DNA from: Laburnicola sp. R22_1
Lineage: Eukaryota; Ascomycota; Dothideomycetes; Pleosporales; Didymosphaeriaceae
Assembly (NCBI GenBank): GCA_014281115.1
Contig: JACONQ010000006.1
Coordinates: forward strand, 1,550,001 to 1,614,000
Direction: 5' to 3'
DNA length: 64,000 nucleotides
Under the pieces are notes generated by a model that worked only from the letters and a program-made list of their open reading frames with translations, had not been told where the DNA came from and made no database searches. Numbering within the stretch: the first letter of the stretch is position 1; each line of letters starts with the position of its first letter. Shown here piece by piece: positions 56,040 to 64,000 of the stretch. Both the position numbers and the translations under genes were made by a program.

Positions 56040-56760
56040 GTATTGTAAGTAGTAATAAGGTAGAGGTACTAGTGCGTATACCTCTTATTATTATTCTCTT
56101 TAATAGTAGTTAACTACGCATAGTAATATATAGTAAGATTATAGTTACAGTTATCCTAAAGGTGCTTCTTTAGTAGGTAAAGGTTCTAGAGCTCTACTAT
56201 ATATACTATATGTACTAAACTATTACTATTATATAATTACTTATATAGCAGCTATAGGCTAACCTCCTTAAGCTAAATAATTTAGAAATCTATCTATACC
56301 TAGTGTAGATTTAGTAGGCCTTTTAGGTGCTATATACCTATCTTTTTAAAAATGCCTTTTAGCGTCTTAGTATATTATAGTATTACCACTTTATTAATAT
56401 GTATACTTTATAGCTAAGGTGCTATAGTAAAAATAAAGCGCGTTAACTACTAGAGTAATTCTAATATAGTAAAAGGAGGTAGAGAATATAATAAGTAAGC
56501 GTTGCTAGGTATTTAAACCTATAGTGTAGACTTATAGGGAGCTATAATAGTAATAAGTGTTACTATCTATAAGTAAGTTAATACGTTATATATACTTATA
56601 ATATATAAGTAGTTACTAATATATATATAGGTATAGTGCACTAAACTAATATTATATAATTAATAACTAAGCGTATATAATATACAATTACTATAGCTAG
56701 CTAACGTCCCTCTTAGTAAGAATAGCCTAATAAAAACGAATAAAAAACGAATATATCGTC
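56040..56760. repeat. AT-rich repeat, inverted relative of the 49-51 kb block
   Basis: The reverse complement shares long stretches with 50200-51420, including ggcctactaaat/ggcctactagat and aagagaataataataagagg. It ends against the aldolase fragment, with taggctattcttact near 56725 (minus strand), the same end-like text found near 50205. It therefore probably inserted into the aldolase gene. Confidence 0.6.
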
Positions 56761-56762
56761 TT

Positions 56763-57170
56763 CTACCGGTCCTGGGGTGCTCCAGGTTGATAACCGAAGC
56801 GTAGCCATCCGTGACTCGGGTACAAAAGTCCTGCTTGCGCACCAGCAGCTTTGGCGCGTTGAGCCTCAAGCGCAGAAACTTCTGTGCTTTCGGTAGTGAT
56901 ACCAGCAATAGTGGGGATTTTGTTGTCGACGGACTTGACGAAGGCCTTGATGACATTCAGTTGTTCGTCTTGAGTGAGAAAAGTACCCTCCCCAGCGTGA
57001 CCGAGAACGACGAGACGCTTGACACCAGAGATGATGCCGAGCCACGAGCCAAGCCGTTGAATGGCAGCATAGTCCACGCTTCCATCCCGATTGAAAGGAG
57101 TGACTGGAGCAGGTACAAGACTGGCAAGGTCGATCTTGGGAGCTGGTTGGACTTCAGACATGGAACCCAT
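56763..57170 (-). pseudogene. DHDPS/NAL-family aldolase, truncated after about 135 residues
   Basis: Starts MGSMSEVQPAPKIDLASL and reads like a class I Schiff-base aldolase of the dihydrodipicolinate synthase family: VPAPVTPFNRDGSVDYAAI, LGHAGEGTFLTQDEQLNV, IPTIAGITTESTEVSALE, AGAQAGLLYP and then GYQPGAPQDR. The usual family length is about 300 residues, so the half carrying the catalytic Lys is missing. The break coincides with the AT-rich repeat at 56760. In fungi such enzymes include 2-keto-3-deoxy-sugar-acid aldolases; the exact substrate cannot be told. Confidence 0.8.
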
Positions 57171-57828
57171 TGTGATGAAGAGGTGGGTGGTTGAGATGAT
57201 CGTGGATCCGTTAGGATACAATATGCATATGACAGATTGGTGATTTCCTTGTTACCTTTGCGCAGGAGCTCCGTGTTATATGCTTTTCGTCGACCTTCCT
57301 CCCCGGTAAGCCCATGGCAAGGGCTTGACATCCTGATTCAGGCCCACCTGGTTGCATATTACCCCACAGTGGACTCAGAAATGCGGAGAGCCGCTCGCGG
57401 AGTTTTCTATCCCCGTCGAAGATTTCATCCGCACCATCGTGCTTGACATCGCGAAAGAGGAGGATTGAAGAATCCGCTGACCTATTCAGGCATGGCGTCC
57501 AATGATGGCCCGCGTCGGACTTGTCATAGTCCGGCTAGTGAGCGTTGATCTCAGCCCCATGACCAACTTTCCCAGCCAAGTGACACGACGATGCGCGACA
57601 TGCCAGTCTAAGTGACGGGGGTTGAGCGCCTTCTTCCATGCTCACATCTTAGCCAACTCGCAACAAATCTTTTTGAATTGTGGGGTAAGTCTGGGACCTT
57701 TCCTGGATGTGGGGAAAGTCCGAGGCAACGCATCGTCTGGAGAAGGTTTTTCCAGCTTCAATATATGAAAGGCAGTGATCCCCTGCCCTGTCAATGCGCA
57801 CCTCATGCCAGAGTGAAGTATCATATTC
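57171..57828. other. Intergenic region between divergent decayed genes
   Basis: This 658-bp non-repetitive region lies between the aldolase start (minus) and the permease remnant (plus); a shared promoter is possible. Overlapping short frames have no family features. Confidence 0.5.
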
Positions 57829-59472
57829 TTGAACATTGCTACCACCGACGCTCGCAATACAGGCCTGGAGAAGCATTTGGCGCTCCAGATTGACGACGCC
57901 ACGTTATCGGAGAACGACCTGAAAACAGATTCACCCAATAATCGCGCCGACTATACAGGGGCAGTCGCCAAAACCGACCCTGCAGAGTTGGCACTTGTGC
58001 GCAAGTTGGACTACCGCATCATGCCCGCCTTGTTCTGCATGCACTTCCTGTGTGTAGCCAACCTCCATCATCACCTTATGATCTAAAAAAAGTCGCTGAC
58101 ATGTACTAACAACAAGTTCAATCAAAACGCAATTGCCAATGCCCGTCTCAATGATTTGGAGCAAGACTTGGGACTAGTTGGCTCACAATACAACACCTGC
58201 ATCTCCATCCTCTACGTTGGCTATCTGTTCGCTCAGATCCCCTCCAGCATGATCTTGTCTTCAAAGAGAGTTCGTCCTTCGCTATACATGGCCATCTGTA
58301 TGATGGTTTGGGGTGTGGTTGCTACCATGACAGCGATAGTCAAAAACTACACAGGTCTTGTCTTAACTCGATTTTTTTCTAGGTTTTGTCGAAGCGCCGT
58401 TTTATCCAGGGGCGCTGTATATCCTCTCATTGTTCTATACGCGCAAGGAGATTGCTACTAGGTGTCAATTCTGTATGCTGGAAACATCTTCGCTGTAGCC
58501 TTTGCGGGGCTCATTGCGGCCGCAACCTTCGCCACGCTTGACGATAAACACAATATGCATGGGTGGCAGTTGCTGTTCATAGTAGAAGGCTAGTCATCCA
58601 GCCTTGAAGGCCATCCCTCACGCACACTGACCCGGATTCCAGGTGTTGTCACAATCGGTGTCGCCGTCATTTGCATTTTCATACTTCCGGATACTCCTCT
58701 CACCACAAAATGGCTGACACCCGAGCAACGCCAGCTGGTCCATGATCGCATTCAGCGAGATACTGTCGGCCTATCAAAAAGTAAGGAAGCACGAGCTGGA
58801 TTCATACAAGCGCTGCGGGACCCGCGATTTTACCTACTAGTACTCATGCAGAACAAGCATCTGAGTGCTACATCTTTCAACCAGGTATGCAGTATTCTCT
58901 CTTCGAAACGATCGGGCCTAACAAGTTCCGCAGTTCTTCCCTACTGTTGTCAAGTCCCTCAACTTCAGCACGACCATCACATTAGTTCTAACAGCCCCGC
59001 CCACTCTTGTTGCAGTGCAGGCGGGGTTGGGATCCTAGTCGGTATTTCCTCCGGCAAATACAATGACCGCACATGGCACACAACAGGCATGATGGGCCTC
59101 GCGGTCATCGGTTTTGCTATCAACACCATAACACTCAACACCGCGGCCCGCTACATATCCTGCTTCCTCTTCGCCTCCGGCGTCTATTCGGTGAACTCCG
59201 TCATCCTAGGTTGGGTATCTGGAACGCTGGGCCAGACGCCTGAGAAGTAAGCCGTCTCGCTTTCCATCGTCAATGTCGTGTCCATGGCGAGTTTCATCTA
59301 TACGCCGTCCTTGTATGTAAAGAGTGATGGGCCGAAGTATGTTATTGCGATGAGTAGCAATGCATGCTTTTCGGCAGCGTGTATCGCCTCAGCCTGGGCG
59401 CTGCGCATGTGGTTGCAGGTGCAGAATCGGAGGTTGAGGAGAGATGGGGGTACGGTGTTTTACGCGTACTGA
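57829..59472 (+). pseudogene. MFS anion:cation symporter (allantoate/nicotinate permease-like), decayed
   Basis: The N-terminus reads LALQIDDATLSENDLKTDSP, then LVRKLDYRIMPALFCMHFLC. A 63-nt intron (58054-58116, TACTAAC branch site) joins FNQNAIANARLNDLEQDLG, a hallmark of the Dal5/Tna1 family. Damage: one extra T in the run near 58376 shifts out RFFLGFVEAPFYPGALYILS, and a loss near 58460 restores the frame. A probable intron near 58590-58655 lacks a normal donor, and frames break again near 59030. The end YIAM..NACFSA..IASAWALRMWLQ is still recognisable. No ATG fits the start. The divergent aldolase fragment suggests a former transporter-enzyme pair for an organic acid. Confidence 0.8.
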
Positions 59473-59781
59473 GTGGCGAATTTATCGAATACATATGTTG
59501 AATTTTACGAGGCCATCCACCGCTGGAGCCTGGCTCGATTGTCCCTTGGTAGACTTGAGGTATGACCAGTACATTCCAAAGGTCTTTCTTCGACATCGTT
59601 GCAAATTTGTTCCGTATAATCTAAATTTCTTACAACAAGCCTTCTATACTAGCTAGATTATATACATAGCTCATCTATACCTACCTAGGTACTTGGCCCT
59701 ACCTCCGCCCTTCAATGCGAGCACGTCACCTCTCCAACCGACATCTCAGACTTCGTCACCTACATCAAAACATGGGGGGAC

Positions 59782-60382
59782 ATGGTGCACCACCATCATT
59801 CGTCGGAAGAGACTCATGCTTTCCCCCAGTGGGAAAGGATCGTCAAGGCAGCCGGCGCGCTAGAGAGCGTTACGAATACAAACGTGGAGCAGCATCATGC
59901 TTTCGAGCAAGGCTTTGAAGAATTAAGGACCTATGCTTTGGAGGTGCAAGAAGGCAAGGCGCAATATGACGGCAAGAAAATGACGAAGATTCTGGATAGC
60001 TTCGCGCCAGTGCTCAATCAGCATCTGCACGATGAGGTGAAGATGATACTGGCGCTGGAGAAATATGATGGCGCTGCGCTGAAGAAAGCAATGGACGATA
60101 CTGCGCGGGAGAGCTTGAAATCTGCTGATCCGGTATGTGGGATTGGACTGGTTGGAGTGCATGGTCGCTTATACTTTGTAGAATTTCCTCGTTCCTTTGC
60201 TGTTTGGGTCTTGCGACAAGACGGCGCCAGGGACCGCTGATTTTCCGCCAGCTCCGTTTTTCATGCCGTACCTGAACGCGCTATGGTTTGCGAGGAAGCA
60301 TAAAGGTGTCTGGAGGTTCAACCCTTGCGATAGCTGGAGTCGGCCTCGGCCGCTGCCGTTCTTGGGCTCGACGCAGGTGTGA
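59782..60382 (+). CDS. Hemerythrin-like HHE domain protein, N-terminus uncertain
   Basis: Exons 59782-60132 and 60182-60382 with a 49-nt intron (GTATGT...GTAG). Iron-ligand motifs are present: MVHHHHSSEETHAFPQWE, EQHHAFEQGFEEL and VLNQHLHDEVKMIL, as in fungal hemerythrin HHE cation-binding proteins, possibly involved in oxygen, NO or iron handling. The C-terminus FFMPYLNALWFARKHKGVWRF is typical of the fungal group. Upstream of the ATG the frame stays family-like (SPTDISDFVTYIKTWGD) back to about 59713, but the first helix with its early His is not visible before a stop near 59690. Either an upstream exon exists or the gene is 5'-truncated. Confidence 0.72.
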
Positions 60383-60721
60383 GGCCTAGGAGACTGTTCT
60401 GTGGAATGTTAAATTTCTCGATGCTAACATGGATAATGGGGTGTGTTGCATTCTCTTTCTGTAAGCGATTTGCGATCGAAGTTACCTACAACGGCGCTAT
60501 TCAGAGAGTGCGCAAAAAGTTAGAAATGGAATACCTAAATAACCCAGTGCAAAAACACAACAAACTAGTATTCATAATGGGAGTGTATGTATACTAAACC
60601 GACAGGCCGCTGATTCTTAGAAAGATTAGATTATGAGATGAACATTCCCTCCATCGACCATAGAACGCCCAAAAAACCCGCTAAAGGAAAATTCATGTTG
60701 TAAAACCAGAAGCCATGAACC

Positions 60722-61633
60722 CTAGCCGAACACTAGAGCCCTCACCTCAATACTCTCGCGTCCAACAGCACCCTCTGGTGTCCTAGGGTCAACAAAAGCA
60801 GAGTGCGGGACACGACCCCACCGACCCAACATCTCATCGCTGTCAAAGCACTTGAGCAGCAACCGATCTTCGTTTTTCATACCGGACCAGTAGTACCACT
60901 TTTGTCCTGGGTTGTATTTGACCTGCGCGGTCTCGCCTGTCCGATCTGGATACCTGTGCTCGACAGGAACAAGGTCTTCGTCGCGGACCGTCGCGCTGTC
61001 AGCTACCGCGAGCGGATGCGCCATGACGGGTCCGTTTAGCGGTCGCCATACGTTGATGATGCGATAGCGGCCTTGAAGAAGTTGATCTGCTTCGTCGGGT
61101 ACGTGGAAACGCACGCGCTGTATCGCCGAAGAGGGTGTCTGATCGATGTGAACGCGCACCACCGGCTCACGACGGGCACCTGGATGCGACCTTCTGATCG
61201 TATGGTCGAAGAGGACAACCTTGTGCGCTCCGGGAACCTGTTCCAAGAGCAATTTCTCCACCTCTGGGTAGTATACCCGCTTTATGTGTTCATCGTCGGT
61301 GAAGTCATGCTCCTCCGACGGCACACCCTGGATTGTATCGAACGCATTGTTGTCCAATGTGAACTTCTGCTCCTGCCCTCGAATGTCATCTAGGATGACA
61401 TCGTGCCATGATTCTCCGAAGTTGCGCTGTGGCACACCTTCAAGTGGCTCAACGTAATTGTGCGGTTTCGAACCGTCGGTCGGGGGCGCGTAGAAGGAGA
61501 GGGCGGCTGTGACGGGGCCACGGGGGATTCGAAGGCCTTGGAAGTTTGCATCCTCCGACTGGGGGGGTGACACTGTGGGTGCAGTGCCAGATAGCTGATG
61601 TGCGGGTGTTGGGCGCGGTGCTGCCGTCGCCAT
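60722..61633 (-). CDS. CmcJ/AsaB-family oxygenase-like protein
   Basis: An intronless 303-residue protein from MATAAPRPTPAHQLSG. Typical features of the fungal CmcJ-like family are SFYAPPTDGSKPHNYVEP, the ILDDIRGQEQKFTLDNNAFD segment, VVLFDHTIRRS, then RVHIDQTPSSAIQRVRFHVP (candidate iron-binding H and D), RYRIINVWRPLNGPVMAHPL and WYYWSGMKNEDRLLLKCFDS, ending ESIEVRALVFG. Members hydroxylate or desaturate small molecules, often in secondary metabolism (AsaB in aspergillic acid clusters, for example). No cluster genes surround it here, so the substrate is open. The gene looks intact. Confidence 0.9.
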   Translation of the reverse strand: MATAAPRPTPAHQLSGTAPTVSPPQSEDANFQGLRIPRGPVTAALSFYAPPTDGSKPHNYVEPLEGVPQRNFGESWHDVILDDIRGQEQKFTLDNNAFDTIQGVPSEEHDFTDDEHIKRVYYPEVEKLLLEQVPGAHKVVLFDHTIRRSHPGARREPVVRVHIDQTPSSAIQRVRFHVPDEADQLLQGRYRIINVWRPLNGPVMAHPLAVADSATVRDEDLVPVEHRYPDRTGETAQVKYNPGQKWYYWSGMKNEDRLLLKCFDSDEMLGRWGRVPHSAFVDPRTPEGAVGRESIEVRALVFG

Positions 61634-62893
61634 CGTGGACTATGTGGAGCTTCGAATGTCGGGGTGAGAGGTATCGAGGTGGGACTTTGAAGCTTATGCG
61701 TGCGAAGCTATCCAGTCGCTGGGCAGATGTGATATACAGGGGTTTGGATGCTAGCTGTGGTCAAATCGTTGGAAGTGTGAGTTGCTTGAAAGTATGGGAA
61801 GATGGCGCCCGAGAGCCCATCCACGCGTATATATATACTCGTGCGATTAGAAATCTTGCCCTGTAATTCGGAACTCAATAAGCCACTCTTTGAGCTTCTA
61901 CGACGCTGGACGCTGGACCCCTCATCCGTAATGCGCGGGGAGATGCGGCGATGGCATCATTGCCCTATCCCCGAGGTTACTAATGCTTGTTCGAATGAGC
62001 ATAGTGGCGGCTGACAAACGAAGCAATTGCGCGATCGATGCAAAATTCACGAAAGTTGGTCTGAAGTCAATGATGTAATAACCGCTGGCTTTCGAAAGCT
62101 GTGAGTGCATTGTGCAGTGGCAATGGTGATGGACATGTAGGCGGTGGCGGCGTCTTTTCAGGTAGTTTCAATCATGTCATCCTCGGCATCCTCCGGAGAT
62201 GATTCGGATCTTACTGCTGGCTGCTTTATTGCATCTCGTCGCATCATCAGTGCTCCACAACCACAGTGACAACCATCGGTTAACAGTGCGATCAGGTGCA
62301 TTTTCGTAAATTTACGGCAATGCTAAGTTAACGGTCCCGATACCAGATCTTCGCCCAGGACGAGGAATACCTTGACGAAAAGTACAGAGATCTACACCTG
62401 TACACTGCTCACGGGACGCAAACTCTTTTAGCTGCCCACTGGCACACAATAGATGACATCTGGTTAGTATTCATTTAGACAAAGACACTACTAAGTACAT
62501 CATCAATGACCGAGGACTCCTGTCCATATCTGTTGAATCCACCGTTGCGGTCGAGGACACGGAGTACATGATCGTAGCACAATCTTAGCGTCAGGACCCA
62601 CGAGCTGCATCGCGAAAAGGGGAGCGAAAGATCATGCGAATCGGATGTAGACCTCACATCAGATGCACGTCTCGATTCTTGAGGGCCACCATCACCGTGG
62701 ACCCTTCCACTAACGTTGCTTCACCACGACGTCATGATGTTGACATCCATGTACTCCATCGCTTCTTTGCGCGCCTCGTGCACATTTTTTTCATAAACTC
62801 ATCATGCTACTCCTCTTCGCACGCACTCTACCCTCAAATCGTACTACTCTTTCTTCTCAGATACCCAAAGTTTGTTACTTCCAATTCAAAAAT
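61634..62893. other. Intergenic region between divergent genes
   Basis: About 1.26 kb with normal composition between the CmcJ-like start (minus) and the dehydrogenase start (plus). A pyrimidine-rich stretch precedes 62894. No gene recognised. Confidence 0.55.
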
Positions 62894-64000
62894 ATGAGCG
62901 GCAAGGTAGATAACGAGCAACTAAAGGCCTCCAAGCTCTTCGATGTCTCCCACGTCACTGCCCTTGTTACGGGCGGCGGAACTGGTATTGGATTAATGAT
63001 CACTCGAGCCCTCGTCGCAAATGGTGCGAAGGTGTACATCACTTCTCGACGAGATGAGGTGCTCAAGAAGACCGAGGAACTGTACAGTTCAGGACCAGGA
63101 AAGATTATTTCCCTCCAGGCTGATGTAAGCGACAAGGAGGATGCCAGGCGCCTCTAGGACGAGATGTGCCAGAAGGAGCCGCAAGGTATCCAATTGCTCG
63201 TCAACAACGCTGGTATTGCGCGTGACGACAGCACAAAGTAAGCGAATAATGAAGGTCAACGGATTGCGATTTATTATGAACAGATACCTTATAGGTACTC
63301 CTCTGCTGGCCAACCCGATATGAGTGACGCGCAAGCCATTACCGATCACTTCTTGAAGAGCCCGCCTGAGGCCTGGGCCGACACCTTCAAGACAAACGTC
63401 ACCGGCGTGTACTACATGTCCATGACATTCCTTCCTCTGCTCGCAAAGGGTCGCGAGGTTACGCCTGGATACACCTCCAGTGTTGTCAACGTGACTTCCA
63501 TTTCCGGTTTCACGAAAGGCAACAGTGCTGGTCAGTTTGCCTACGCTTCTATCAAGGCTGCTGCTACCCACCTGACACGCATGCTCGCCACGGTTTTTGC
63601 GCAGACCAAGGTTCGCGTGAACTGCATCGCTCCAGGAGTTTTCCCTAGCGAGGTAAGACCCCTTGGGTGGTTTTTGCATTCTCGTGTGCTGATTGGTTAT
63701 AGATGACGGCTGGCGATTCAGGCGAGGACAACAAGTCGAAGCTCGACATGGAAATGTTCAATCCCGCTGGTAAGCCAACCCCTTCCCCCCCACCAATGAT
63801 TCTCCTACTGACATCAGTAGGCAGTCCCGGTGCCGACTCTGACATGGCTGCCACGATCTTGTTCTTGGCTGGGCCAGGCGGCGTCTTCTACAATGAGCAG
63901 ATACTGTTCCCCGAGGGAGGTACGTATCAACCATGGTCAACTTATGACTTTCCATTGACATCAAGCAGGCAATACTCTTGTACAGCCGGCAGCGAAGTAA
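62894..64000 (+). pseudogene. Short-chain dehydrogenase/reductase with one nonsense codon
   Basis: Five exons: 62894-63237, 63295-63652, 63703-63768, 63821-63919 and 63969-64000, each intron 49-57 nt with GT-AG ends; the stop TAA is the last three bases of the window. It starts MSGKVDNEQLKASKLFDVSH. The Rossmann motif is TGGGTGIG, then NNAG at about 63210, the active-site region VVNVTSISG and the catalytic YASIK. The C-terminal region is VRVNCIAPGVFPSE, ILFLAGPGG and FPEGGNTLVQPAAK. The family resembles fungal 3-oxoacyl-ACP reductase-like (RhlG-type) SDRs. TAG at 63155 interrupts otherwise intact coding sequence (ARRL-stop-DEMCQ), where TGG or CAG would be one transition away. It may be a fresh null allele or a sequencing error. 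Confidence 0.85.

Noticed and set aside
1..64000. tRNA or rRNA genes.
   Set aside because: No cloverleaf-like box A/box B pair or rRNA core sequence was seen while reading either strand; the only tRNA-like text is the complementary primer binding site at 14315.

Overview
The window reads as nuclear DNA of a filamentous ascomycete. Genes have short introns (about 50-75 nt, GTRNGT...CTAAC...YAG), there are secreted small proteins and typical fungal families (OTU, CmcJ, DHA1 transporter, TPMT-type methyltransferase). GC-balanced gene islands alternate with very AT-rich blocks in which old transposon genes are riddled with TAG/TAA, the signature of repeat-induced point mutation (RIP, CpA to TpA). 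A Dothideomycete/Pleosporales origin is my inference, not something the sequence proves.

Layout. 1-3831: RIP-degraded Copia pol and direct repeats. 3832-11328: two hAT transposons in the same orientation, 151 bp apart. 11540-13652: pogo-type transposon. 14162-19572: complete Copia retrotransposon with identical-looking 153-bp LTRs. 19818-27726: gene island (DHA1 transporter, TPMT-type methyltransferase, OTU protease, Met-rich protein, RING protein). 27727-28999: AT-rich block. 29000-32670: third hAT copy, inverted relative to the first two. 32671-34205: cytochrome P450 body, decayed. 34750-40654: three small genes (a conserved unknown and two secreted proteins) around an AT-rich block. 42267-48459: old hAT carrying a second, nested hAT. 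49080-56760: AT-rich repeats, a second pogo element and a decayed Fot-like transposase. 56763-64000: truncated aldolase, decayed permease, hemerythrin-like protein, CmcJ-like oxygenase and a short-chain dehydrogenase with one nonsense codon.

Main discovery. The flanks of hAT copy 1 and hAT copy 3 do not match within each copy but match perfectly between copies in inverted orientation: ttaataag/ggtggaaa around copy 1, cttattaa/tttccacc around copy 3. This is what recombination between two inverted hAT copies leaves behind, so the roughly 21.5 kb between them (7505-28999) has been inverted (or was assembled inverted). Independently, the missing start of the P450 at 32671 (ATG, membrane anchor, a 55-nt intron) lies on the minus strand at 11354-7505, exactly where the inversion would have put it, and is itself interrupted by hAT copy 2 with a perfect 8-bp duplication. 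One P450 gene was therefore hit by two hAT insertions and then torn into two pieces now more than 21 kb apart.

Limits: all coordinates, splice sites and homologies come from reading the sequence; no database or alignment was run.
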